A DNA stretch of 27,453 bases from CAYPXN01 sp964414715 (GCA_964414715.1 CAYPXN010000055.1:1-27453); one strand, 5' to 3'; shown: positions 1-7,510, numbered from the stretch's first letter. Made by a program: numbers and translations. The notes: generated by a model from the letters alone, not told the origin.

Positions 1-99
1 AAAGCCTTCTTTTGCCAAGGCGGCATTTACTGAATTGGCAATGTCTGCCTTTGAGTCAATGAGGGTTCCGTCTAAATCAAAAATGAGGAGTTCAAGCAT
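1..99 (-). CDS. HAD-family phosphatase, N-terminal fragment (phosphoglycolate phosphatase-like)
   Basis: Reading the minus strand from the ATG at 99 to the window edge gives 33 residues starting MLELLIFDLDGTLIDSKADI. This is the classic HAD motif I (DxDGT, Asp8 nucleophile and Asp10 acid/base) followed by a helix typical of phosphoglycolate phosphatase (Gph) and related cap-type HAD enzymes. Such enzymes hydrolyse small phosphate esters in the cytoplasm. The rest of the protein lies left of the window, so the substrate cannot be decided. The motif is certain; the Gph-like assignment is inferred from the text around it (LIDSKADIANSVN). Confidence 0.8.
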   Translation of the reverse strand, partial: MLELLIFDLDGTLIDSKADIANSVNAALAKEGF

Positions 100-125
100 G
101 GCCTGCTTCAAGCATGAAAACCTAG

Positions 126-219
126 GAGAGTGCAACTCTCAAAGTTTAGGTGAATATGATTTCTTTCGTTCGTCCTGAAATTCGCTGGAAGGAACCTGTG
201 TACAAGATACACCTAAACT
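126..219. repeat. Small nested inverted repeats in the 100-212 intergenic gap
   Basis: A tight hairpin GAGAGT-gca-ACTCTC lies at 126-140. A longer-range pair, AGTTTAGGTG (143-152) with CACCTAAACT (210-219), closes a 57-base loop and overlaps the end of the hypothetical gene at 213. There is no U-tract, so this is not a canonical terminator. It may be mRNA structure between the hypothetical gene and the HAD gene. Confidence 0.35.
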
Positions 220-740
220 ATTCTCTCAAACGGTGGATTGAGTAGGGTGAGAATGGGAATTCGATCTCCTGGGCAAAGATCGTGCATTTCCCTCATTAAA
301 CAGCGTCGAATATCTGCAATGCTATTTTGGATTTCTTCAAAATCATAGATGGCGCTTTTACCATTTCCTTCCCGGGAAATTCTTCCATGATAGGCATGTG
401 AGAGCTCACGTTCTGCGAGACTTAGGCTTCTTGCGACATCATGCAAAATAGCACGACGATCCGCTCCGGGCATTTTCAGGATTTGGAGTGTGGCTCGGGC
501 ATTGTCCAGATGAATTCCTGAATTGAGCAGGGCGTGTTGGGCTCCATTCACGGAATTTGGATTGAGAATGTGAGGAGTTCTTTCCGTAGATGGATGATAA
601 ACATCTTCAGATACTCCTGCAGGCACTCTTTCTTCAGCCCGTGGGGAAGAAAAATTGCTTTCAATTGTATGGACAGAATCCGAGGGGTGGATACTTTTTG
701 AACCACCACCGGATCCATCTATTCCTCGCCGAAGGAACAT
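213..740 (-). CDS. Hypothetical soluble protein, 175 aa
   Basis: I do not recognise this protein. An upstream in-frame ATG at 758 has no ribosome binding site, whereas GGAGGGG lies just before the ATG at 740, so I choose the shorter form, which begins MFLRRGIDGSGGG. The N-terminal ~70 residues are rich in Ser, Gly, Pro and charged residues and look disordered. The C-terminal ~100 residues are rich in Leu, Arg and Glu and look helical (DNARATLQILKMPGADRRAI, then SLAERELSHAY). There is no signal peptide or membrane segment. It is followed by the HAD gene on the same strand after about 110 bases that contain small inverted repeats. It is preceded by malic enzyme 1 with a 119-base gap. Function unknown. 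Confidence 0.6.
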   Translation of the reverse strand: MFLRRGIDGSGGGSKSIHPSDSVHTIESNFSSPRAEERVPAGVSEDVYHPSTERTPHILNPNSVNGAQHALLNSGIHLDNARATLQILKMPGADRRAILHDVARSLSLAERELSHAYHGRISREGNGKSAIYDFEEIQNSIADIRRCLMREMHDLCPGDRIPILTLLNPPFERIV

Positions 741-859
741 GGAATCCCCTCCAAACATTTTATTCTATCGAAAGACTTGTGGAGAGCCTAGTAAGAAAAA
801 AGAAGAACACTAAATCCTGTTAAAAGGAGTAAAAGAGAGTAAGAAAATGTCAGAATGAT

Positions 860-2197
860 TTATCGAGTTAAAGCCACCGGCAAATCATCTGAAAACAGAG
901 TGCTTTCCATCAACTCATCTCTTTTAAATTTTTGGTCAATTTTTTCCAAAAGTTTTTGGTGATAAGCATTGAAATCTGAAATTGGTCGTGTGGCAACTCC
1001 CGAATCCATCGCTGCCTTTGCAACCGCAGGAGCAACATAGAGAAGAACCCGAGGATCGAGAGGTTTGGGAATGATATAATCCGGTCCGAAGTTGAGCTCT
1101 TTCAATTCATAAGCCTGACAAACCGAAAGGGGAACTTTCTCCTTTGCAAGTTTTGCCAAAGCTTGGGCGGCAGCCAATTTCATGGCTTCGTTGATTTTGG
1201 TGGCGCCGACATCAAGGGCCCCGCGAAAAATGAAAGGGAAGCCCAAGACGTTGTTGACCTGATTGGGATAGTCCGAACGGCCCGTAGCCATGATGATGTC
1301 TTTTCGGACTGCAACGGCTTCATGATAGCCAATTTCAGGATCTGGGTTCGCCATCGCGAACACGATAGGTTTTTCAGCCATGGTTTTGAGCATTTCCTGA
1401 GTGACCAGACCTTTGTCGGAAACTCCCACAAATACGTCGGCATCTTTTAAAGCTTCTGCGATTGTTCTCTTGGGGGTGTTTTGTGCAAAGAAGCCGCGTT
1501 GAGGCTCAAGATTTTTTCTGTCAGTAGTGACAACTCCTTGGCGATCGCATAATAGAACGTTTTCCTTTTTGACACCCACCGTCAGGAACATTCTTGCGCA
1601 GGCGATTCCTGCGGCTCCAGCTCCCGAGAAAACGACCTTGATATCTTCCGCTTTTTTGCCGGTAATTTCCAATGCGTTGAGTAACGCAGCGGTGGAGATA
1701 ATCGCAGTGCCGTGTTGGTCATCATGAAAAACAGGAATTCCCATTTTTTCGATGAGCTCTTGTTCAATTTGAAAACATTCCGGAGCCTTGATGTCTTCGA
1801 GGTTGATGCCCCCGAAAGTGGGCTCCAGCGATTTGACAATCTGAATAAATTTTTCAGGATCAGATTCATTGATTTCAAGGTCAAAAACATCGATGTCTGC
1901 AAATTCTTTAAAAAGAATGGCTTTTCCTTCCATTACGGGTTTGGCGGCATGAGATCCGATATTTCCCAATCCCAGAACTGCAGTTCCATTAGTGATGACG
2001 GCTACAAGATTTCCACGGGCTGTATAAGAATAACTGTCTTGGACATTGTCTTTGATTTTCAAACAGGGTTCTGCCACGCCCGGAGTGTAAGCGAGAGAAA
2101 GTTCATATTGGGTATTACAAGGTTTTGTGGGGGTGATTGCCAGTTTTCCCGGACGTCCTTCGGAGTGATAATCTAAAGCTGCTTTTTTAAAAGGCAT
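860..2197 (-). CDS. Malic enzyme (MaeB-type malic domain without phosphotransacetylase domain)
   Basis: Catalyses oxidative decarboxylation of malate to pyruvate and CO2 with NAD(P)+. The 445-aa protein carries the bacterial malic-enzyme signature: YTPGVAEPC with the catalytic Tyr near 37, MEGKAILFK with the catalytic Lys near 92, metal-binding LED at 133-135 and HDDQHGTA at 158-165, then a Rossmann motif GAGAAG at 192-197 and the family blocks NPDPEI and NNVLGFPFIFRGA. The N terminus starts directly with the malic domain. E. coli MaeB is about 760 aa because it has a C-terminal phosphotransacetylase-like domain; this one ends after the NAD-binding domain. AAGGAAA precedes the ATG. In this context it would drain malate produced from the glyoxylate, acetyl-CoA and succinyl-CoA made by the EMC pathway and supply pyruvate and reducing power. 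Cofactor preference cannot be read with certainty. Confidence 0.93.
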   Translation of the reverse strand: MPFKKAALDYHSEGRPGKLAITPTKPCNTQYELSLAYTPGVAEPCLKIKDNVQDSYSYTARGNLVAVITNGTAVLGLGNIGSHAAKPVMEGKAILFKEFADIDVFDLEINESDPEKFIQIVKSLEPTFGGINLEDIKAPECFQIEQELIEKMGIPVFHDDQHGTAIISTAALLNALEITGKKAEDIKVVFSGAGAAGIACARMFLTVGVKKENVLLCDRQGVVTTDRKNLEPQRGFFAQNTPKRTIAEALKDADVFVGVSDKGLVTQEMLKTMAEKPIVFAMANPDPEIGYHEAVAVRKDIIMATGRSDYPNQVNNVLGFPFIFRGALDVGATKINEAMKLAAAQALAKLAKEKVPLSVCQAYELKELNFGPDYIIPKPLDPRVLLYVAPAVAKAAMDSGVATRPISDFNAYHQKLLEKIDQKFKRDELMESTLFSDDLPVALTR

Positions 2198-2226
2198 AAA
2201 GTTTCCTTATGTTTTATGTTTATGTC

Positions 2227-2273
2227 TTTTTATACCTACAAAAACTCGCACCATATTCGATGCGAGAATTTCA
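2227..2273 (-). repeat. Dispersed terminator-like hairpin repeat, copy A (in the leader of malic enzyme 1)
   Basis: Read on the minus strand: ATGAAATT, then the stem CTCGCA / TGCGAG (loop 10 nt), then TTTTTGTAGGTATAAAAA. The stem followed by five U residues looks like an intrinsic terminator. The flank after the U-run is conserved in copies B and C. It lies between the putative promoter and the start codon of the malic enzyme gene, so it could be an attenuator or could simply stop read-through from the gene at 2488-3165. Confidence 0.6.
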
Positions 2274-2307
2274 TAGCCCTCGAAATAGCGGGGCCAAGTC
2301 GTAGGGT

Positions 2308-2335
2308 CTTATCTAAAGGAAGGGCTTTGTGTCAA
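2308..2335 (-). promoter_or_regulatory. Putative sigma70-type promoter of malic enzyme 1
   Basis: On the minus strand a perfect TTGACA (2335-2330) is followed after 16 bases by GATAAG (2313-2308; 4 of 6 matches to TATAAT). Transcription would start near 2301, leaving a leader of about 100 bases before the ATG at 2197. That leader contains the terminator-like repeat at 2227-2273. Confidence 0.45.
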
Positions 2336-2430
2336 CAGGGACTTATTTGAGGAAATTGATCAAATTTTCTGAATAATTCCGAGGGTTTTACTGCTTTAAA
2401 AATAAAAGAATGCATTATTCGGATTTTAAA

Positions 2431-2463
2431 TAAAAAAAGCTCCCAGATTTTTCTGGGAGCTTT
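2431..2463 (-). terminator. Intrinsic terminator of the glycine-zipper gene
   Basis: On the minus strand AAAGCTCCCAGA and TCTGGGAGCTTT form a near-perfect stem with a short A-rich loop, followed by TTTTTTTA. It sits just after the stop codon of the gene ending at 2488. Confidence 0.85.
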
Positions 2464-2487
2464 GAGAATTTGAAAAAATAGTGAAAA

Positions 2488-3165
2488 TTACATTCCTGGG
2501 TTTTGCGCCGCTGCCAAACGGGCATTGTGGGCAGCAACCACTTCAGCATCTTCGGGTCTTACACTAATAGCAAGACTGTTATTGTGAAGTGCCTCTCTTT
2601 CCACGGCACTTAAGCGATGTACGGGTTGATGAAGTCCCAGGGCGTTGAATGCAGCCTCGTAAGGTCGAATGGCAACTCCTGCAAAACTACTCAGACCGCG
2701 TTCGAGTAGAGTATTATGATTCGGGATATGTCTTTCACCTCCACGACGGCTTAGGCCGGGAGTAATACTGGCGACATCCTGGATGAGTCCTGTAGCTCCA
2801 TCTACAATATTTGCTGAGACTTCTCTTCCTAAAGCTCTTCCTGCGCTTTCACCTAAATGTCTTCCCGGAATAGAGCCGACTCCTCCGAAAAGAGCACCTA
2901 CTCCTGTCCCAATTCCTGCACCGATGTTGCCTCCGAGATTTCTTCCAAGGTTTACGACATCGTTTCCGGCATTCCGTAAAACATTGTCTAACACGTGGCC
3001 ACGGCCCTGAGTGAAATAGTCACGAGCATCTCGGGCGCTTTGCATAACTCTTGCTTCAGCACGATGAAGAGCTCCTGAAACTCTTTGTTGGATTTCGTCG
3101 AGGTTTCCCGTTTGAGGAAGGGATACACGCGGAAGAATAGCGGCAATACGATCGAATACGCCCAT
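2488..3165 (-). CDS. Hypothetical protein with a glycine-zipper segment, 225 aa
   Basis: I do not recognise a named family. The open frame extends upstream to 3240, but AGGAGT sits 7 bases before the ATG at 3165, giving MGVFDRIAAILPRVSLP; the upstream extension is therefore rejected. The first ~80 residues are predicted helical and amphipathic (NLDEIQQRVSGALHRAEARV). Residues about 75-130 are a glycine-zipper-like stretch with repeated GxxxG spacing (NLGGNIGAGIGTGVGALFGG), a pattern that inserts in membranes or packs as helix pairs, as in some secreted or outer-membrane proteins. The tail is rich in Ala, Arg and His. No signal peptide is visible. It is transcribed alone, with a strong terminator after it. 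It lies between the two malic enzyme genes, but nothing ties it to their reaction. Confidence 0.65.
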   Translation of the reverse strand: MGVFDRIAAILPRVSLPQTGNLDEIQQRVSGALHRAEARVMQSARDARDYFTQGRGHVLDNVLRNAGNDVVNLGRNLGGNIGAGIGTGVGALFGGVGSIPGRHLGESAGRALGREVSANIVDGATGLIQDVASITPGLSRRGGERHIPNHNTLLERGLSSFAGVAIRPYEAAFNALGLHQPVHRLSAVEREALHNNSLAISVRPEDAEVVAAHNARLAAAQNPGM

Positions 3166-3364
3166 AGAACACTCCTTATATAGAGATATATTTGATTCGT
3201 ATGCCCCGAATGGCAGGAATAGAAGCAATTCAAATGCCAAAAAACAAAAACGCTAAGTCCTCTAAAATTAAGACAATTTTTATTTGATGAAAAAAAACTG
3301 GTGAAGAAAGACACCAACTTCGGTGAGTTCAGGAAAGGAAATGATGACAATGCTCCCAAAAAAA

Positions 3365-4711
3365 TCAGGAATGCCCATTTGAATGATGGGCCGTGGCAAC
3401 TCCGCACTTGACCGCAGCTTTGGCTACGGCTTTTGCGACGGCGCTATGGACAATGGGATCAAGAGGATCCGGAATCAATTCCATTTCAGGAGTGTGATGA
3501 ACAATGGCTTGTGCGGCCGCAATATACATTTCAGAAGTGATGCGCGTGGCTTTGCTTTCGAGAGTTCCTTTCCAAATTCCGGGATAACCCAAAAGGTTAT
3601 TGACCCGGGTTCCATCACTTGCGAAAGCAGCTCCTGCCTTGATGGCGTCGGCAATGGAAATTTCCGGGAAAGGATTACTTAAGGCCAGAATTACTTGTCC
3701 CTTTTGAACCCATTCCGGTTTAATGAGACCAGGCATGCCGGTGGTAGCAACCACTACCTGACAATTTTTCATGACATCTTGGAGTTCCATGGGCTCGCCG
3801 CCGCCTTCTTTGAGGCGCTTGTAGCATTCAGGATTAATATCGTAACCGTAAACTCCATGTTCACTATATTCGGTAATCAGTTTTGCAATGGCAAGCCCTG
3901 CAGCACCCAAGCCGATTTGTCCGACCTTGGCGGTTTTTAAATCGATGTTCGACATGTTGCAGGCATTAATCAAAGCTGCCAAGGCAACGGTTGCAGTGCC
4001 GTGTTGGTCATCGTGCATTACGGGAATTTTTAAGCGGGCTTGAAGCTCATCTTCCAAACGAAAACAATCGGGTGTGCGAATATCTTCCAGATGAATTGCC
4101 GCAAAAGTGGGAGCAATTGTTTGCACCGTTTCGATAATGCGATCAATGTCGAGTGTGTCGACCAAAATGGGAATCATGTGCATGCCGGAAAACTGGTTGA
4201 AGAGGGCGCATTTTCCTTCCATGACCGGCATGGAGGCGACGGGACCAATATTCCCCAGACCTAAAACACGGCTACCATTGGTAATGAGACCGATTGTTTT
4301 GGAAATGGTCGTATAGGTTTCCGCTTGTTTGGGATCTTCTTTAATCAAGCGACAAACACTGGCAACACCCGGAGTATAAACTTTTCTTAAATCTTCGATA
4401 GAATGAACCGGATGGGCAGAAGTGACTTTTAATTTTCCACCTCGGTGGATTTCGAGCACTTCGTCAATAACACCTTCAAGCTCGACTTCTTTAATCTGAC
4501 GGACCGCTTCGACGATTTTTTTAAGATGTTCTTCATCATCCAGAAGAATGGAAATGTCGCGAATATTATTAAATTCACCCATGGAGACTGTGGATATATT
4601 TCCGATGTCTCCACCGTTTGCCGCGATGGTGCCAATTAGTTTTGCCAGGACACCGATGATTTTTTGATTTTTACAACGAAGGGTACGAATAATCTTTTGT
4701 TTGTAGCTCAT
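3365..4711 (-). CDS. ACT domain-containing malic enzyme (NAD-type)
   Basis: A second, clearly different malic enzyme of 448 aa. Residues about 8-85 form an ACT-like regulatory domain (KIIGVLAKLIGTIAANGGDI, then RDISILLDDEEHLKKIVEAV), which in other enzymes binds amino acids or small effectors. The malic domain follows: YTPGVASVC with catalytic Tyr near 112, MEGKCALF with Lys near 167, LED at 208-210, HDDQHGTA at 233-240, Rossmann GLGAAG at 267-272, and NLLGYPGIWKGTL. Malate is decarboxylated to pyruvate, probably with NAD+ judging by the ACT-malic subfamily, though this is inference. No strong ribosome binding site is visible before the ATG; a TTGACT box lies upstream at 4746-4751 on the minus strand. 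It is divergent from epi, and the two share a 129-base promoter region. Confidence 0.92.
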   Translation of the reverse strand: MSYKQKIIRTLRCKNQKIIGVLAKLIGTIAANGGDIGNISTVSMGEFNNIRDISILLDDEEHLKKIVEAVRQIKEVELEGVIDEVLEIHRGGKLKVTSAHPVHSIEDLRKVYTPGVASVCRLIKEDPKQAETYTTISKTIGLITNGSRVLGLGNIGPVASMPVMEGKCALFNQFSGMHMIPILVDTLDIDRIIETVQTIAPTFAAIHLEDIRTPDCFRLEDELQARLKIPVMHDDQHGTATVALAALINACNMSNIDLKTAKVGQIGLGAAGLAIAKLITEYSEHGVYGYDINPECYKRLKEGGGEPMELQDVMKNCQVVVATTGMPGLIKPEWVQKGQVILALSNPFPEISIADAIKAGAAFASDGTRVNNLLGYPGIWKGTLESKATRITSEMYIAAAQAIVHHTPEMELIPDPLDPIVHSAVAKAVAKAAVKCGVATAHHSNGHS

Positions 4712-4773
4712 AAAGTATGCCCAATCTTCAATGAATCGATTCTTCAGTCAAGGGGATTTACATATTTTTGGGT

Positions 4774-4802
4774 TTGACATTATTTTTTCCCCTCATTATG
4801 GC
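4774..4802 (+). promoter_or_regulatory. Putative promoter of the epi-mcl1 operon
   Basis: TTGACA at 4774-4779 is followed after 17 bases by a weak TATGGC at 4797-4802. A CCCCTCA at 4789-4795 is the inverse of TGAGGGG at 4828-4834, which is also the ribosome binding region of epi. The -35 match is perfect but the -10 is poor, so this is tentative. Confidence 0.35.
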
Positions 4803-4840
4803 TATCTCCCATTTTAAAAAATCATTGTGAGGGGATATTT

Positions 4841-5254
4841 ATGTCGTTTAAAAAAGTGGATCATGTGGCCATTGCCGTGCCAAACTTAGACGAATCCATT
4901 GCACTTTATCAGAGTTTGTTTGGAAAAGGTCCCGAACATATCGAAGAAGTTGCCGAGCAAAAAGTGCGTGCCGCCTTCTTTGGCGTCGGTGAAACGAATC
5001 TCGAATTGCTTTTTCCGACGGCACCCGACAGTCCTATTGCGAATTTTCTCCAAAAAAACCCCAAGGGTGGTTTGCATCATATTTGTTTGGAAGTACAAGA
5101 TATTGATGCGCATTTGGAAAAACTCAAGGCCCAAGGCGTGAAACTGATTGACGAAAAGCCCCGTATTGGCGCCCATAATAAAAGAATTGCTTTTGTACAC
5201 CCCAAGTCAACGGGCGGTGTATTGATTGAACTTTCAGAACCTCAGGATCATTAG
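4841..5254 (+). CDS. epi: Ethylmalonyl-CoA/methylmalonyl-CoA epimerase
   Basis: A VOC-fold metalloenzyme of 137 aa, the normal length for the family. It interconverts (R)- and (S)-methylmalonyl-CoA and, in the EMC pathway, also the ethylmalonyl-CoA epimers. Two beta-alpha-beta-beta-beta modules are visible. Expected metal and base residues are His8 in DHVAIAV, His79/His80 in GLHHICLEV and Glu130 in GVLIELSE, with a Glu in NLELLFP near the third ligand position. GAGGGG precedes the ATG. Only 29 bases separate it from mcl1, which suggests one transcript, and the presence of ecm and ccr in the same window supports a role with both substrates. A role only with methylmalonyl-CoA in propionate metabolism is also possible. 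Confidence 0.92.
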   Translation: MSFKKVDHVAIAVPNLDESIALYQSLFGKGPEHIEEVAEQKVRAAFFGVGETNLELLFPTAPDSPIANFLQKNPKGGLHHICLEVQDIDAHLEKLKAQGVKLIDEKPRIGAHNKRIAFVHPKSTGGVLIELSEPQDH

Positions 5255-5283
5255 ATCATTAATTATTTTAGGAGATATAGATT

Positions 5284-6273
5284 ATGAGTAAGAAACATCC
5301 CAATGAAGCCCTTTTTGCCGGTGAAAAGCCTTTTCCCATCATTCCGACTTGCGAACATTTCGCTGGATCTGAAAAATTAATTACCAAAGCCATGGAATTG
5401 CAAAACACCAAGGGCGGTGTTTTTGATATAACCATGGATTGTGAAGATGGTGCCGCTACTGGTAAAGAAGTGGAACATGCGGAAATGGTAGTAGCGATGG
5501 CGAAGAGTGCCTTGAACAAACATAAAATGGCCGGAACCCGCATTCACGACTACACACATCCTCACTGGAAAAAAGACGTCGATATTTTGGTGGGCGGTGC
5601 AGGAAACGAATTAGCATATATCACCATTCCCAAGCCGACTGCTGCGAGCCAAGTGAAGGAAATGATTTCTTACATTCAGGACGTGGCCAAGAAAAACAAT
5701 ATCAAGCGTGAAATTCCCATCCATGTTTTGGTAGAAACCCACGGAGCTTTAAAAGAAGCTTTTGAAATTGCCGCTCTCCCTTGGATGCAAGTGCTGGATT
5801 TTGGTTTGATGGATTTTGTGTCCGGACATCATGGTGCGATTCCCGATGATTGTATGCGTTCTCCGGGACAATTCGAGCATGCCCTTATCTTCCGTGCAAA
5901 AGCGACGGTATGTGCTGCTGCCTTGGCGAACGGGATTGTGCCTGCTCACAATGTGACCTTGGATTTGAAAGATTTTGAAAAAACCAAGGCCGATGCAATC
6001 CGTGCCCGCAATGAATTCGGATTTTTAAGAATGTGGTCGATCTATCCCACGCAAATTGATGCGATCGTTGCGGCGATGACCCCTGATTATTCCAAAATTG
6101 AAACCGGCTGCAATATTTTGCTCGCCGCACAAGAAGCCAACTGGGGACCTATCCAATATAACGGTGAACTTCATGACCGTGCGACTTATCGTTATTACTG
6201 GGAATTGGTTCAGATTGCGAAAGTTTCCGGACAAAAACTTCCCGAAGCCGCCGCGAAGGCATTTTTTGGATAA
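5284..6273 (+). CDS. mcl1: HpcH/HpaI-family CoA ester lyase, probable (3S)-malyl-CoA/beta-methylmalyl-CoA lyase
   Basis: In the EMC pathway this enzyme cleaves beta-methylmalyl-CoA to glyoxylate and propionyl-CoA and condenses or cleaves malyl-CoA. The 329-aa protein has the TIM-barrel CoA-lyase pattern: DCEDGA at 52-57, IPKP at 115-118, VETHGAL at 150-156 (Glu151, likely Mg2+ ligand), DFGLMDF at 172-178 (Asp177, likely second Mg2+ ligand), RSPGQFEHALIFRAK near 192-206 and WSIYPTQI near 251-258. The motif spelling differs from the Rhodobacter-type Mcl1 (for example no FLDLEDAV), so it belongs to a different subfamily of citrate lyase beta-like proteins. The assignment leans on its position right behind epi and in the same window as mcd, mch, ecm and ccr. 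AGGAG precedes the ATG, and a strong terminator follows. Confidence 0.8.
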   Translation: MSKKHPNEALFAGEKPFPIIPTCEHFAGSEKLITKAMELQNTKGGVFDITMDCEDGAATGKEVEHAEMVVAMAKSALNKHKMAGTRIHDYTHPHWKKDVDILVGGAGNELAYITIPKPTAASQVKEMISYIQDVAKKNNIKREIPIHVLVETHGALKEAFEIAALPWMQVLDFGLMDFVSGHHGAIPDDCMRSPGQFEHALIFRAKATVCAAALANGIVPAHNVTLDLKDFEKTKADAIRARNEFGFLRMWSIYPTQIDAIVAAMTPDYSKIETGCNILLAAQEANWGPIQYNGELHDRATYRYYWELVQIAKVSGQKLPEAAAKAFFG

Positions 6274-6297
6274 TTGAATTTGAATTTTAATTCTTTG

Positions 6298-6330
6298 AAA
6301 AAGCCCCCTGAAATTCAGGGGGCTTTTTTT
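6298..6330 (+). terminator. Intrinsic terminator of epi-mcl1
   Basis: AAGCCCCCTGAA pairs with TTCAGGGGGCTT around a tiny A-rich loop and is followed by a run of T. It ends the epi-mcl1 transcript and is immediately followed by dispersed repeat copy B. Confidence 0.9.
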
Positions 6331-6370
6331 ATATCTACAAAAACTCGCACCTGTTGGAGCGAGCATTTCA
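6325..6370 (-). repeat. Dispersed terminator-like hairpin repeat, copy B
   Basis: On the minus strand: GAAATG, stem CTCGC / GCGAG (loop ~10 nt), then TTTTTGTAGATATAAAAA. It begins at the stop codon of the minus-strand gene ending at 6368, so it is well placed as that operon's terminator. The sequence beyond the U-run matches copies A and C, which a plain terminator would not need. Confidence 0.6.
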
Positions 6371-6880
6371 TTTCACTTCGTGAAAATTGCCCTTGCTCAT
6401 TTCATCAAAAATACTCAAGTCGCAGAGATTACTGTCAGAAGATTGGCTGACAATGCGTGAGGGAGGACCTATAACAGGAAATACCCATATTACATCGTAG
6501 TGTCCGGCGGCATCGGATCCACTCATGTAAGCCCATACGGTTTTCAAGTCATCTCCCAAGGCTATTTTGAAACTTTCTTTTGTGAGATTCGGATTGTAGA
6601 GATCCTGATACCATTTTTTGTTGATAGGGATTTCTTTTCCATCCAGGCTTACTTTGATGAAATCAAACTCTGTGCTGGGTTTTCCGCCATCCGTGCCAAT
6701 GAAGTCTTTTTCTCCGGAATGAGAACTGTGATTAAAGGGGATGGATTTTGCATTCAGTGTGACTTGATGTCCCCCTTTTTTCAGGCTGAGATTAAGACTG
6801 CCTGTGTTCGGGATTGCTGCTTGCAAGGGGAGAGCAAGCAATAGACATAAAATGAAAACTGATTTTTGAAATGATTTCAT
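6368..6880 (-). CDS. Hypothetical exported protein, 170 aa
   Basis: I do not recognise the family. A Sec signal peptide is clear: MKSFQKSVFILCLLLALPLQA followed by mature AIPNTGSL. The mature part is polar and looks beta-rich, with a stretch resembling an enzyme-inhibitor or lipocalin-like small beta domain (VWAYMSGSDAAGHYDVIWVF), but no catalytic motif stands out. Its ATG overlaps the stop codon of the upstream gene by 4 bases (ATGA), so the two are translationally coupled and probably act together in the periplasm. Dispersed repeat copy B sits at its 3' end. Confidence 0.75.
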   Translation of the reverse strand: MKSFQKSVFILCLLLALPLQAAIPNTGSLNLSLKKGGHQVTLNAKSIPFNHSSHSGEKDFIGTDGGKPSTEFDFIKVSLDGKEIPINKKWYQDLYNPNLTKESFKIALGDDLKTVWAYMSGSDAAGHYDVIWVFPVIGPPSRIVSQSSDSNLCDLSIFDEMSKGNFHEVK

Positions 6881-7413
6881 GATTTTTTCCTTTTTTGATT
6901 TTGGAGCTTTTGAAAAATCTGCATCAAATTTGTATTGATATCGGGGTAGATAAAATTATTGATCAACCAAGTGTTTTGATGGGGAATAAGCTCGACGATT
7001 ACTTTGTGTTTTGGAAAAAGACTGAAGGTAACTTCCACATATTTTTTACCCCAGGAATCCTTTACGGATTCTATTTTAGGATTTCCCACATCATCCTGGG
7101 ATTGAGTGAAGGGATCAAAATCAATAAAGTCTTCAATGGTTCCTTTGCTGGATTGTCTTTTCTTTTCATCTTTTATGAAAGCCTTGTAAAGATTTTGGCT
7201 GAAGTAAGGTTTTGTTTTCAGCAAAACTTCGAGTTCAGACAATGGTGCCTTATCTTTTTTGAGATAGGCTACATATTGAGGGTAAAAGTTTGTATAAAAA
7301 TCTTTTACAAAATTATCTGGATTTGATGCGGGTAGAGATTGTGCATGGAGGGATAAGGGGATTGAGAAGAGGAAGTATAATAAATAGGCAAACGAGAGAA
7401 TTTTATTTTTCAT
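6877..7413 (-). CDS. Exported protein, DUF3828-like, 178 aa
   Basis: Sec signal peptide of about 24 residues (MKNKILSFAYLLYFLFSIPL, then SLHA). The mature protein has the layout of DUF3828-type periplasmic proteins: an early FYTNFYPQYVAYLK segment, a central DPFTQSQDD, and a C-terminal beta stretch ending in a Trp plus IN (HKVIVELIPHQNTWLINNFI), as in the NTF2-like group where this edge strand closes the fold. This family placement is from memory of the pattern and is tentative. The basic end QNQKRKKS overlaps the start of the next gene. AAGGA lies before the ATG. It is divergent from aidB. Confidence 0.7.
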   Translation of the reverse strand: MKNKILSFAYLLYFLFSIPLSLHAQSLPASNPDNFVKDFYTNFYPQYVAYLKKDKAPLSELEVLLKTKPYFSQNLYKAFIKDEKKRQSSKGTIEDFIDFDPFTQSQDDVGNPKIESVKDSWGKKYVEVTFSLFPKHKVIVELIPHQNTWLINNFIYPDINTNLMQIFQKLQNQKRKKS

Positions 7414-7510
7414 TTTACATCCTTTTTATTTGAATTGTGGCTTCAAATAATACTTTAATCCATACAAAATTCGAAGAGAATAGATAGCTTTCTATCCAAA
7501 GAGGTTTGCT

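Noticed and set aside
590..823. 77-aa plus-strand frame near the left end
   Set aside because: Mostly antisense to the hypothetical gene at 213-740, with no ribosome binding site and no known motif.
1712..2176. 154-aa open frame on the plus strand inside malic enzyme 1
   Set aside because: Antisense to the catalytic core of malic enzyme 1 (HDDQHGTA and LED blocks); no domain of its own.
2988..3407. 139-aa minus-strand frame bridging malic enzyme 2 and the glycine-zipper gene
   Set aside because: Overlaps both genes in another frame and is rich in Phe, Ser and Cys with no supported start; the intergenic part is better seen as a leader region.
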